Positions 17,185 to 25,326 of a stretch of 34,852 bases of DNA are shown here, one piece after another (position 1 is the first letter of the stretch; each line of letters starts with the position of its first letter). The DNA is taken from the NCBI GenBank assembly GCA_026983775.1, contig JALSTK010000154.1, positions 1 through 34,852 on the forward strand, written 5' to 3'. Source of the DNA: Calditrichia bacterium (GTDB lineage: Bacteria; Calditrichota; Calditrichia; Calditrichales; Calditrichaceae). The notes under the pieces are model-generated. The model saw only the letters and a list, made by a program, of their open reading frames with translations, was not told where the DNA came from and did not search any database. Both the position numbers and the translations under genes were made by a program.

Positions 17185-18438
17185 TCAACAGTTAAATCTA
17201 TGGGTAACTTTAGGCATAGGTAATTTCCCGAGAGTAAGATACAAGGCGTATTTCAAGTATTTTTCGTCTTTAAAACCGTATGCCTTTTTGATAGTCAGTT
17301 TGGCTTTGTTATTAAACCCCTCTATTATACCCGAAGAAAGTCTTGGATTTGTGTCGAACCAATTCATTATCAACTCTTGTCTTTCGCTTAGCATCTTAGA
17401 AACTTTTTTCATGGGACCAAGCTTGGTACGGTTGGTTCTCGTACACCATTTTTTTAAAAATTTTGCAGCCGATTTTTTGTATTTATAATCCCAAAATCGT
17501 AAAAAATCCTTTTTTAATAAGTAGGCTTTAATCGACTTTAATTCCCGTTTCAAAAGGTCTTTAAGCTTAAGAAATTGCTTATCCGTAAGATTCTCTTCTC
17601 GCTTTAACAAAACCCAACGGGCATTTTTCAAATACGGTTGGCTCTCGTCATTCAAACGATATTCTTCCCGACGAATCGTATCGATCGCTTCATTGAACTT
17701 TTTCATGATGTGGAATCTATCTAATATGTTCAGAGCCTGGGGGACTTTCTTTTTGATTACCCTTAGATAAGGCTGCCACATATCCGTACACACATATTTG
17801 AGCAGTAAGGCTTTTTCTTTCCCTAAAAAACGAAAAAAACGTAGCAGCGTTTTGGATGTTCTATCCTTGCCACACCATAATAATCGCTTGCAGTGAGCAT
17901 CTATTTGATACACCAACGTCATATAATGATGTCCCTTAAATACCTGTATCTCATCTATACCGATAGAATAGATTTTATCCAACATACGATGTTCCAGACC
18001 ATATTCTACTACCCATTTTACGCTGGAAGCTACCGAATCCCAACTCGTTCTGAACACCTCGGCCACTTCTGCCCAACTTAAGCGCTTTGCCCAATGACCC
18101 AAAAATATTTTATAGGTCGTGGTGATGCGTTCTTTGCCATTAGACCAGGGTAAATACTCCGTTAAAATGCCATGTTCCTTACAATGAACACGACGAGGCT
18201 TATAGGAAAAATAGACCGGATAGCCCCACAGAGGTACGTAAGAGAACAAACGCGCTTTCTGAGATGTGTCATAAGTGGAACAGCGTCTTAAACAGATCGG
18301 ACATTTCCCCTTGCTTTTTTTGCGATGGTGGACTTCAACGATAATACAATCTTTGAAACCCCGTACACCAAAATAAATTTTACTATAGACAAATGAAGAA
18401 AACTTTTCTATCTTGTTTAATAATGTCTTGATGAGCAT
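17185..18438 (-). CDS. ISL3-family transposase, copy 1
   Basis: A 417-residue DDE transposase of the ISL3 type, catalysing IS excision and insertion. The N-terminal zinc-binding region has C46-x2-C49 (CPICL) and C86-x2-H89 (HCKEH). A helix-turn-helix-like segment follows (LSWAEVAEVFRTSWDSVASSV). Catalytic residues are D162 (GIDEIQVFKGHHY), D219 (CTDMWQPY) and E373 (GIIEGFNNKAK), and ILDRFHIMKKFN is the usual ISL3 block after the second Asp. The frame is intact. The start ATG 18438 has AGGGG 7 bp upstream, and the start codon sits in one arm of an inverted repeat. The stop lies 3 bp from the IS end. Confidence 0.96.
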   Translation of the reverse strand: MLIKTLLNKIEKFSSFVYSKIYFGVRGFKDCIIVEVHHRKKSKGKCPICLRRCSTYDTSQKARLFSYVPLWGYPVYFSYKPRRVHCKEHGILTEYLPWSNGKERITTTYKIFLGHWAKRLSWAEVAEVFRTSWDSVASSVKWVVEYGLEHRMLDKIYSIGIDEIQVFKGHHYMTLVYQIDAHCKRLLWCGKDRTSKTLLRFFRFLGKEKALLLKYVCTDMWQPYLRVIKKKVPQALNILDRFHIMKKFNEAIDTIRREEYRLNDESQPYLKNARWVLLKREENLTDKQFLKLKDLLKRELKSIKAYLLKKDFLRFWDYKYKKSAAKFLKKWCTRTNRTKLGPMKKVSKMLSERQELIMNWFDTNPRLSSGIIEGFNNKAKLTIKKAYGFKDEKYLKYALYLTLGKLPMPKVTHRFNC

Positions 18439-18495
18439 CTTTATCCCCTAATATTTTGGTTGGGATAATCAAAATTTCGGAGATTGATGCTCATC
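18430..18495 (-). promoter_or_regulatory. Inverted repeat burying the transposase start codon, copy 1
   Basis: A perfect 10-bp inverted repeat: GATGAGCATC (18430-18439) and GATGCTCATC (18486-18495), with a 46-nt loop. The first arm contains the transposase start codon and its next two codons; the AGGGG ribosome-binding site is in the loop. A transcript entering from outside the IS would include both arms and could mask the start codon. A transcript started inside the loop would not. This arrangement is known to limit read-through expression in IS10 and IS50; here it is inferred. Confidence 0.6.
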
Positions 18496-18533
18496 TTTCA
18501 AATTTTTTTACCCATAGATTTGCCAAGAGAACC

Positions 18534-18541
18534 ATGAAAAA
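18534..18541 (+). repeat. Target-site duplication of IS copy 1, right
   Basis: ATGAAAAA, identical to 17174-17181. Together they mark an intact insertion event. Confidence 0.9.
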
Positions 18542-18569
18542 AATGTTTGTACCCGATTCGATAAACGAA

Positions 18570-18612
18570 ATAAAAAAGGCCCGGAAACATAACGGGCCTT
18601 CTTCAATTTAAA
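18570..18612. terminator. Bidirectional intrinsic terminator between the IS copies
   Basis: A perfect 8-bp stem, AAGGCCCG (18576-18583) with CGGGCCTT (18593-18600), and a 9-nt loop. On the minus strand it is followed by TTTTTT, so it should stop transcripts leaving the transposase of copy 2. On the plus strand a weaker T/C-rich tail follows. Before the IS entered, it lay about 60 bp after the SGNH hydrolase stop codon and was probably that gene's terminator. Confidence 0.75.
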
Positions 18613-18624
18613 ACGAAAATCGGT

Positions 18625-19878
18625 TCAACAGTTAAATCTATGGGTAACTTTAGGCATAGGTAATTTCCCGAGAGTAAGATACAAGGCGTATTTCAAGTAT
18701 TTTTCGTCTTTAAAACCGTATGCCTTTTTGATAGTCAGTTTGGCTTTGTTATTAAACCCCTCTATTATACCCGAAGAAAGTCTTGGATTTGTGTCGAACC
18801 AATTCATTATCAACTCTTGTCTTTCGCTTAGCATCTTAGAAACTTTTTTCATGGGACCAAGCTTGGTACGGTTGGTTCTCGTACACCATTTTTTTAAAAA
18901 TTTTGCAGCCGATTTTTTGTATTTATAATCCCAAAATCGTAAAAAATCCTTTTTTAATAAGTAGGCTTTAATCGACTTTAATTCCCGTTTCAAAAGGTCT
19001 TTAAGCTTAAGAAATTGCTTATCCGTAAGATTCTCTTCTCGCTTTAACAAAACCCAACGGGCATTTTTCAAATACGGTTGGCTCTCGTCATTCAAACGAT
19101 ATTCTTCCCGACGAATCGTATCGATCGCTTCATTGAACTTTTTCATGATGTGGAATCTATCTAATATGTTCAGAGCCTGGGGGACTTTCTTTTTGATTAC
19201 CCTTAGATAAGGCTGCCACATATCCGTACACACATATTTGAGCAGTAAGGCTTTTTCTTTCCCTAAAAAACGAAAAAAACGTAGCAGCGTTTTGGATGTT
19301 CTATCCTTGCCACACCATAATAATCGCTTGCAGTGAGCATCTATTTGATACACCAACGTCATATAATGATGTCCCTTAAATACCTGTATCTCATCTATAC
19401 CGATAGAATAGATTTTATCCAACATACGATGTTCCAGACCATATTCTACTACCCATTTTACGCTGGAAGCTACCGAATCCCAACTCGTTCTGAACACCTC
19501 GGCCACTTCTGCCCAACTTAAGCGCTTTGCCCAATGACCCAAAAATATTTTATAGGTCGTGGTGATGCGTTCTTTGCCATTAGACCAGGGTAAATACTCC
19601 GTTAAAATGCCATGTTCCTTACAATGAACACGACGAGGCTTATAGGAAAAATAGACCGGATAGCCCCACAGAGGTACGTAAGAGAACAAACGCGCTTTCT
19701 GAGATGTGTCATAAGTGGAACAGCGTCTTAAACAGATCGGACATTTCCCCTTGCTTTTTTTGCGATGGTGGACTTCAACGATAATACAATCTTTGAAACC
19801 CCGTACACCAAAATAAATTTTACTATAGACAAATGAAGAAAACTTTTCTATCTTGTTTAATAATGTCTTGATGAGCAT
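18625..19878 (-). CDS. ISL3-family transposase, copy 2
   Basis: Identical 417-residue transposase to copy 1, with the same zinc-binding cysteines and D162/D219/E373 catalytic set. The frame is intact, so the element is predicted to be active. Its transcript would run leftward into the terminator at 18570-18612. Confidence 0.96.
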   Translation of the reverse strand: MLIKTLLNKIEKFSSFVYSKIYFGVRGFKDCIIVEVHHRKKSKGKCPICLRRCSTYDTSQKARLFSYVPLWGYPVYFSYKPRRVHCKEHGILTEYLPWSNGKERITTTYKIFLGHWAKRLSWAEVAEVFRTSWDSVASSVKWVVEYGLEHRMLDKIYSIGIDEIQVFKGHHYMTLVYQIDAHCKRLLWCGKDRTSKTLLRFFRFLGKEKALLLKYVCTDMWQPYLRVIKKKVPQALNILDRFHIMKKFNEAIDTIRREEYRLNDESQPYLKNARWVLLKREENLTDKQFLKLKDLLKRELKSIKAYLLKKDFLRFWDYKYKKSAAKFLKKWCTRTNRTKLGPMKKVSKMLSERQELIMNWFDTNPRLSSGIIEGFNNKAKLTIKKAYGFKDEKYLKYALYLTLGKLPMPKVTHRFNC

Positions 19879-19935
19879 CTTTATCCCCTAATATTTTGGT
19901 TGGGATAATCAAAATTTCGGAGATTGATGCTCATC
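19870..19935 (-). promoter_or_regulatory. Inverted repeat burying the transposase start codon, copy 2
   Basis: Same structure as in copy 1: GATGAGCATC (19870-19879), containing the start codon, and GATGCTCATC (19926-19935), with the ribosome-binding site in the 46-nt loop. Confidence 0.6.
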
Positions 19936-20028
19936 TTTCAAATTTTTTTACCCATAGATTTGCCAAGAGAACCATAAAGAAGAGACGGCATATCGTATTT
20001 TTGTTTTTTATGGAAAAAATAAAAATAA

Positions 20029-20166
20029 GGAACATCCCTAACCGATATTATTTCAGTTTTTGAAGAAATAGCCGATAAAAATAATGAGACTAAACACCGG
20101 AATAATCCGAACGGGCCCGAAGCTATGGTTCTTATTCGGAATAGTTTAATGTTTCAGCAAGAATAA
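20029..20166 (+). pseudogene. Possible 3' remnant of a gene next to IS copy 2
   Basis: A 45-codon open stretch begins just after a TAA (20026-20028) and ends in TAA (20164-20166). Its translation looks protein-like (SLTDIISVFEEIADKNNETK, then NGPEAMVLIRNSLMFQQE) and has no start codon near its beginning. It may be the 3' end of a gene whose 5' part was lost in the rearrangement that left IS copy 2 without a target duplication. No family is recognised; the open frame could also be chance. Confidence 0.3.
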
Positions 20167-20188
20167 AATTTGGTTTAAGTATTCTGGA

Positions 20189-23100
20189 ATGCTATCTAAA
20201 ATGGAAAAAAACAAACCGGATATTTCGACCGATATCCTTCGGCAAAACGATTTTGAAAAAGCGCCTGAGGCGATCGAAATCCTCAATTCCGACTATGTGA
20301 TCGTAGACTGTAATGAGGCGCGATTAAAGCTTACCGGACATAAACGTTCGGAAGTAATCGGTAAACACATTTCCGATTTTTTCATCTCTTCCGATAAAAA
20401 CAATTCCGGATCTTCGGCCTCTTTGGAAGCGGTAGATGAGGCCGAAGGTGAGTATGAAATCCTTGCAAAAGATAACAGGATAATTCCTATCCGTCGTAAA
20501 ACAAAAGCCGTATATGATAATAAAAAGAAGCTAATTGGAATTATAAATTATCTTCGTCAAATTGAAAGCTTTACAAAACGATCGAAAAAAAATATAGACA
20601 TCCGAGACGAGGTATTAAGTGCTATGGTTGATAATGCCTTAAAGTATCAAGCCTTATTTGAAAATTCAAAAGATGCCATCTTTATTCTTACCAAAGATAT
20701 GTTTGTAGATTGCAATAAGGCGGCCCTGGATTTGTTTGCCGGCTCCAGAGAACAGGTGTTAAACGCCTCGCTAATTAATTTTATACCAGACCATACGGAC
20801 GACAAAGTTCGTATCGTAAAAATAATTGAAGAAAAGATTGCACAAACGTTTAAGGGGATACCGCAAAGTTTTGAATTGGAACTCTGTCGCTTTGATAAAA
20901 AGTGTATTCATGCCGAGATCAATCTTAGTTTCTTTGTCATTGAACAGCAAACCTATGTACAGGCCATCATACACGATATTACCGAACAGTATCTTCATAA
21001 AAAGGCCATTCAAAAAAGCGAAGCGTTGTTTAAAGGGGTTATTTATGCCGCTCAGGATGCCATTATTGGGATTGATCAGAAAGGGCTCTGCTTTCTGTTT
21101 AATCCTGCGGCAGAAAAAATGTTTTTGAGAAAAGAGGAGGATGTGTTAGGTAAAAATTTGAATTGTTTAATGCCCGAAAAATATAAAACCGGACATAACA
21201 ATGGGGTCAAAAATATCATTCAATCCGGAGATTATGAAAAGTTAGCCGAAAAAATATATAAAGTGGACGGTTTGCGCAGCAATGGAGAAGAATTTCCGCT
21301 TGAATTTTCATTTTCTCCCGTAACTATTGCTGAGGAAACCTTCATAATCGCTTCCGGACGCGATATAACCAAACGAGTGAACCGGATCAATGCACTCAAA
21401 GAGAGCGAACGGAAATTCCGTCAGCTTTTTCATGACATGCCGGATGCTATTTTTGTGGTCGCTATGGACAAAGGGGAAACAGGTAAAATTTTAGATGTAA
21501 ACCTGGCCGCAGAGCAGCAAAGCGGATACTCCCGCAAAGAACTGTTGCAAATGAATATTCTTTCCCAATTATGCGCAGATGACAGGAATCGTTTTTTCAT
21601 TGAAGAACGAGAGCGGCGCTTATTATCGGACGGACGCGTTCAGTTTACGGAAAAAAAGATCCATAAAAATGGCTCCGAATACTGGACAGATGTAATACTT
21701 ACGAAAATTTCTTATAATAATCAAAATGCTATTCTTGGCATTAACCGGGACATTACCGAAAAAATATTTGCCGAGGAAAAGATCGTAAAATTATCCGCTG
21801 CCTTTGAACAAAGTCCCGTTTTTTTTATGATTACCGACTCGCAGGGTAAAATCGAATATGTTAATAAATGGGCTCATGATATTATTGGTCATTCCCCGCA
21901 AGAGTTGATTGGGCAATATTTCCGTCATAAAAATTTCCCTGATTTTCCTAAAGAAGAATTTGCCCATCTTTGGCGGGCTATTAAAAGCGGGAAATATTGG
22001 AGAAGTGAATTTAAGATAGTCAGGAATAACCGGAATCTCTATGTATCTGCAGGTGTTTTCCCCATTAAAAATGAGCGCGGCGAAATTATCAATTATCTTG
22101 GTGTAATAGAAAACAGAACGGATCAACAACGTTTAAGAGAACAACTATTCCAGATCCAGAAAATGGATTCTATCGGCGCTTTGACAGGGGGGATAGCGCA
22201 CGATTTTAATAATCTGCTTACCGTCATTAACGGTTATTCCGAATTAGCTATAAGTATAGTTGCAAAAAACGATGCCCTATATAATTACATCAAAGCCATA
22301 TACAAAGCAGGGGAACGGTCCTCCCGTTTGGTAGGAAAACTGCTCGCCTTTACACGCCAGCAAGTGATTGATCCGAAAGTGATCGATTTGAACACAACCA
22401 TCGAGGAATTAAATAAGATGATTATCCGACTGATTGGTACGGATATTCAGTTCGAAACGGTACTGGGTACGGATATTCCGCCGATAAAAGCCGATCCGGT
22501 TCAAATCGAACAAATATTGATCAATCTGATCGTGAACGCCAGGGACGCTATTAATGAGGCAGGTATGGATACGTCCTACAGAAGAATTGAGATCGCTACG
22601 AAAAATATATATTCAGCCGCTCCGTTTATCTCCAAACATCCGGAGTTGGAAGAAGGAAACTACGTTCTATGCATGGTTAGCGACAGCGGTACCGGTATAC
22701 CCAAAGAGATCATCGATAGAATTTTTGAACCTTTTTTTACGACCAAAGAAAAAGGCCGGGGTACCGGTCTGGGCTTATCTACGGTATATGGAATTGTGAG
22801 GCAAAACAAAGGGGATATTCAGGTTTACAGTGTACCGGGTAAAGGCACAACTTTTAAAATCTACTGGCCGGCTACGGATTTTTCGCTTATGAAGAAAAAA
22901 TTCGGAAAAAAGACTCTTCATAAAGCGGCAGATAATGAACATATTCTTCTAGTGGATGATGATGAAGAGGTGCGCAATCTGGCCAAAGAAATGCTGACCA
23001 GCCTTAATTATCGTGTTACCGATGTTGGATCCGGGAACGAGGCTCTTGAGGTGCTGCAAAGTAACTCCTGTTCCCCACAACTTTTAATTACCGATTTGGT

Positions 23101-23305
23101 AATGCCGGAGATGGATGGTATGGAATTGGCGCAAAAAGTGAAGCGGATTCAGTCGCAAATAAAAATTCTGTACGCTTCCGGATTTGCAGATGATCGTTTT
23201 ATTAAACGTGACCGGAAAGGGATGAAAAAGTATTTTATTCAAAAACCTTATACGTTATACACAATGGCAGATAAAATCCGTGAAGTCCTGGAGACAACTA
23301 ATTAA
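20189..23305 (+). CDS. Hybrid histidine kinase with five PAS domains and C-terminal receiver
   Basis: A 1038-residue cytoplasmic kinase without transmembrane segments or signal peptide. Five PAS-type sensor domains lie in tandem at about 25-130, 148-275, 277-395, 400-525 and 530-650, several ending in the PAC pattern (for example [18 protein letters not shown] and [10 protein letters not shown]). HisKA has H671 ([11 protein letters not shown]), followed by an HATPase with [18 protein letters not shown] and GTGLGLSTV, all intact. The C-terminal receiver (about 920-1036) has D969 ([11 protein letters not shown]) and K in QKPYT. PAS domains can bind haem, flavin or small ligands; none is identifiable here. 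No partner regulator is adjacent, so it probably signals through its own receiver or a distant protein. The ribosome-binding site is weak; ATG 20201 is an alternative start. Confidence 0.92.
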   Translation: MLSKMEKNKPDISTDILRQNDFEKAPEAIEILNSDYVIVDCNEARLKLTGHKRSEVIGKHISDFFISSDKNNSGSSASLEAVDEAEGEYEILAKDNRIIPIRRKTKAVYDNKKKLIGIINYLRQIESFTKRSKKNIDIRDEVLSAMVDNALKYQALFENSKDAIFILTKDMFVDCNKAALDLFAGSREQVLNASLINFIPDHTDDKVRIVKIIEEKIAQTFKGIPQSFELELCRFDKKCIHAEINLSFFVIEQQTYVQAIIHDITEQYLHKKAIQKSEALFKGVIYAAQDAIIGIDQKGLCFLFNPAAEKMFLRKEEDVLGKNLNCLMPEKYKTGHNNGVKNIIQSGDYEKLAEKIYKVDGLRSNGEEFPLEFSFSPVTIAEETFIIASGRDITKRVNRINALKESERKFRQLFHDMPDAIFVVAMDKGETGKILDVNLAAEQQSGYSRKELLQMNILSQLCADDRNRFFIEERERRLLSDGRVQFTEKKIHKNGSEYWTDVILTKISYNNQNAILGINRDITEKIFAEEKIVKLSAAFEQSPVFFMITDSQGKIEYVNKWAHDIIGHSPQELIGQYFRHKNFPDFPKEEFAHLWRAIKSGKYWRSEFKIVRNNRNLYVSAGVFPIKNERGEIINYLGVIENRTDQQRLREQLFQIQKMDSIGALTGGIAHDFNNLLTVINGYSELAISIVAKNDALYNYIKAIYKAGERSSRLVGKLLAFTRQQVIDPKVIDLNTTIEELNKMIIRLIGTDIQFETVLGTDIPPIKADPVQIEQILINLIVNARDAINEAGMDTSYRRIEIATKNIYSAAPFISKHPELEEGNYVLCMVSDSGTGIPKEIIDRIFEPFFTTKEKGRGTGLGLSTVYGIVRQNKGDIQVYSVPGKGTTFKIYWPATDFSLMKKKFGKKTLHKAADNEHILLVDDDEEVRNLAKEMLTSLNYRVTDVGSGNEALEVLQSNSCSPQLLITDLVMPEMDGMELAQKVKRIQSQIKILYASGFADDRFIKRDRKGMKKYFIQKPYTLYTMADKIREVLETTN

Positions 23306-23523
23306 TTAAGCATTTGTCAAAATAAGAAAAACTGAAAAATAGCGACTAAAATATTTTGTATTTTTATGATATAAAAATGGTATTGCCTATGGACCCTAAG
23401 ACAAACCAAGGTTATTCCCTTGCCCAAAATCACTAATTCATGAAATCCATATAACCGACTTAAAAGCTATTCGTGTCATTCGTGGCTAAGTATTCGCGTA
23501 GATGTGAGGACAACTCAACCGAA
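23306..23523. other. Intergenic stretch with a repeat-like motif, no gene seen
   Basis: No coding potential was seen. The segment 23469-23500 contains ATTCGTGTCATTCGTGGC followed by TATTCGCG, in which ATTCG recurs three times. Similar strings turn up between genes in unrelated bacterial genomes, so this may be an interspersed repeat. That is from general memory, not a search. Confidence 0.3.
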
Positions 23524-23558
23524 TAAAAAAGCCTGTTGAATAATGGATTCACAGGCTT
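23524..23558 (-). terminator. Intrinsic terminator of tRNA-Lys
   Basis: On the minus strand a 12-bp stem with one bulged base (AAGCCTGT plus GAAT pairing across a short loop) is followed by TTTTTT. It starts 10 bp after the tRNA and points away from it, so the tRNA appears to be a single-gene unit. Confidence 0.85.
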
Positions 23559-23567
23559 CGGCTTTTG

Positions 23568-23640
23568 TGAGCCAGCGGGGATTCGAACCCCGGACCAACG
23601 GCTTAAAAGGCCGCTGCTCTACCAGCTGAGCTACTGGCTC
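23568..23640 (-). tRNA. tRNA-Lys (anticodon TTT)
   Basis: Full cloverleaf on the minus strand. The 7-bp acceptor stem pairs GAGCCAG with CTGGCTC, the D arm is GCTCAGCTGGTAGAGC, the anticodon loop CTTTTAA gives anticodon UUU, and the T arm reads CCGGGGTTCGAATCCCCG with its stem. The discriminator base is A, and the 3' CCA is not encoded. It has its own promoter and terminator. Confidence 0.97.
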
Positions 23641-23660
23641 TTCTTAAAATTTAGCTTTTG

Positions 23661-23689
23661 AATTTAAGTAACCGCTCCATGTGTGTCAA
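23661..23689 (-). promoter_or_regulatory. Sigma-70 promoter of tRNA-Lys
   Basis: On the minus strand a perfect -35 box TTGACA (23684-23689) is separated by exactly 17 bp from TAAATT (23661-23666), a four-of-six match to the -10 box. The -10 lies 20 bp before the mature tRNA 5' end, which leaves a short leader. Confidence 0.75.
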
Positions 23690-23768
23690 ATAATTTTTCT
23701 TTGCAAAATTCACCTTTCTGCAAAAGCCCTTGCATGCAGAACGCTGTGCACGTTAGTCGTTTTTTTAA

Positions 23769-25157
23769 CTAAATTCCCTTCATCATCGAAAAATATTTTG
23801 TTACTTCCTTCTTAACAATAGGAGAAAGAATGAGAATGGCGATCAGATTCGGAATGGTCATGAAAGTGATTACCATATCCACAAAATGCCAGACCAAATC
23901 AATTCCCCACACGGAACCGAAAAAGACAAACAGTCCGAAAACCAGCTGGTAGATTTTAAGATATTTCGCACCGACCAGATATTCCACGGCACGATTTCCA
24001 TAATAGGACCAACTGATAATCGTAGAGAAAGCGAAAAGAATCAAACCTCCTGCTACTATATGCTGCCCTAATCCGGTCAAACCCAGCGGCGCCAGTCCTT
24101 TAGTAAAGCCGTCCACCGTCATTCCAACCCCTTTGATTCCGCTTTGCCACGAACCGGTAAGGATAACCACCAGAGCGGTAAGGGTGCAGATAATCAAAGT
24201 ATCGACCAGGGGACCTACCGAGGCCACTAATCCTTCCCGTACAGGATATTTGGTTTTAGCTGCTGCGTGGGCAATAGCAGCGGACCCCTGACCGGCTTCA
24301 TTGGAGAAGAGTCCTCTTGCCACTCCAAAACGTAAGGTTATAATAAAGGCTGCGCCAATAAATCCGCCGGTTGCCGCTGTTCCGGTAAAAGCATCCGTAA
24401 AAATAAGATAAAAGGCGGCGGGGATTCTATCTATAAAAAGGATGATAACCGTGATCGCTGCCGCAAAATAAGCTACCGCCATAAAGGGTACCAATTTCGA
24501 AGTCACTTCGGCGATTCTTTTTATTCCACCGACAATGACTAGCAAGACCAGAGCGGTAACAATGATACCGGTGCCTGCCGTAGGAATATTGTAATTGGAA
24601 AGCAAAACATCGGAGATCGAATTGGACTGAGCCATATTTCCAGTGCCCAGAGAACAAAGAATGGTTGCCAGTGCAAAGATAACCGCCATAACTTTTGCAA
24701 ATGAGCCCAGTGTATTTTTTAACCCCGTTTCGATATAATACATCGGTCCGCCGGATATGGAACCATCTTCGTGCACTTTACGAAAAAGGAATGAAAGAGT
24801 ACATTCAACAAATTTTAATATCATTCCCAGAAAGCCGGTAACCCACATCCAAAAAACCGCACCCGGCCCTCCATAATATATAGCCAGGGCAACACCAACG
24901 ATATTACCCGTACCTACCGTAGCTGATAAAGCGGTAGTCAATGCCCGAAAATGATTGATATCTCCGGTATCTTCCGCTTTATCATATTTTCCACGTATAA
25001 TATCGAAAGCATGCTTAATTTTAGTGACGTGTAAAAATTTAAATTTAAATGCAAAATATAAACCCGTTGGAATGAGAAGAGATAAGATCAGATAACCACC
25101 GACATATTCGTTGTAGGCAACGATACCCTTGTCAATTGCATTTAGAATTTCCTGCAT
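23769..25157 (-). CDS. Sodium:alanine/glycine symporter (AGCS family)
   Basis: Integral membrane amino-acid transporter of the alanine-or-glycine:cation symporter family (AlsT/DagA type), 462 residues from ATG 25157. It contains the family signature region with ALSATVGTGNIVGVALAIYY and GGPGAVFWMWVTGFLGM, then GSISGGPMYYIETGL and NEAGQGSAAIAHAAAKT, all typical of AGCS. About ten hydrophobic helices span most of the length. It imports alanine or glycine with Na+ or H+. ATG 25157 is chosen because CGGAG lies 5 bp upstream; GTG 25163 is in frame but overlaps that site. A sigma-70-like promoter lies about 95 bp upstream. The exact amino acid is not predictable from sequence alone. Confidence 0.94.
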   Translation of the reverse strand: MQEILNAIDKGIVAYNEYVGGYLILSLLIPTGLYFAFKFKFLHVTKIKHAFDIIRGKYDKAEDTGDINHFRALTTALSATVGTGNIVGVALAIYYGGPGAVFWMWVTGFLGMILKFVECTLSFLFRKVHEDGSISGGPMYYIETGLKNTLGSFAKVMAVIFALATILCSLGTGNMAQSNSISDVLLSNYNIPTAGTGIIVTALVLLVIVGGIKRIAEVTSKLVPFMAVAYFAAAITVIILFIDRIPAAFYLIFTDAFTGTAATGGFIGAAFIITLRFGVARGLFSNEAGQGSAAIAHAAAKTKYPVREGLVASVGPLVDTLIICTLTALVVILTGSWQSGIKGVGMTVDGFTKGLAPLGLTGLGQHIVAGGLILFAFSTIISWSYYGNRAVEYLVGAKYLKIYQLVFGLFVFFGSVWGIDLVWHFVDMVITFMTIPNLIAILILSPIVKKEVTKYFSMMKGI

Positions 25158-25251
25158 AAACACTCCGTTATTTTTTTCCGTTCTTCCTTACTTTAAACCG
25201 GTTTGCCCAGTATCACCTTCTATGGTTTTTTGTATTCATACCTCCCCAGTT

Positions 25252-25280
25252 TATATAAAATCCCGCATCTAAAAAATCAA
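25252..25280 (-). promoter_or_regulatory. Sigma-70-like promoter of the AGCS transporter
   Basis: On the minus strand TTGATT (25275-25280) and TATATA (25252-25257) are spaced by exactly 17 bp. Each box matches four of six consensus bases. The predicted leader is about 85-90 nt. No glycine riboswitch core was recognised in it. Confidence 0.55.
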
Positions 25281-25326
25281 GGTTAAAATATTAACCGCAT
25301 CTTTTGCACACGGTCGATTGCAGACC

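Larger units (their letters stand above)
17182..18533 (-). mobile_element. ISL3-family insertion sequence, copy 1 (1352 bp)
   Basis: A complete IS bounded by imperfect 26-bp terminal inverted repeats. Both ends begin GGTTC and share the inner block AAATCTATGGGTAA; 20 of 26 positions match. The element carries one transposase gene on the minus strand and is flanked by a perfect 8-bp duplication, ATGAAAAA. Length, repeats, duplication size and transposase all fit ISL3. It is indistinguishable by eye from copy 2, line by line, which implies recent transposition. The insertion lies at the stop codon of the SGNH hydrolase gene and leaves that protein intact. Confidence 0.95.
18622..19973 (-). mobile_element. 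ISL3-family insertion sequence, copy 2 (1352 bp)
   Basis: Second complete copy, same length, orientation and terminal repeats as copy 1, with no difference noticed line by line (offset 1440 bp). The flanking 8 bp are CGAAAATC on the left and ATAAAGAA on the right, so there is no target duplication. This indicates that the copy did not simply insert here; recombination with another copy or an adjacent deletion has replaced one flank. The 88 bp between the two copies includes one copy of the ATGAAAAA duplication and a terminator. Confidence 0.95.

Noticed and set aside
17174-17488. Plus-strand 104-aa ORF running into the IS
   Set aside because: It is antisense to the transposase and recurs in copy 2 (18728-18928) only as a shadow of that gene.
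23716-23741. Hairpin TTCTGCA...TGCAGAA after the AGCS gene
   Set aside because: No T run follows on the minus strand, so it is not a convincing terminator.
25157-25245. Possible short leader peptide (ATG after GGGGAGG) or glycine riboswitch before the AGCS gene
   Set aside because: The site is only 1 nt from the ATG, the peptide is 8 codons, and no glycine-riboswitch core motifs are present.
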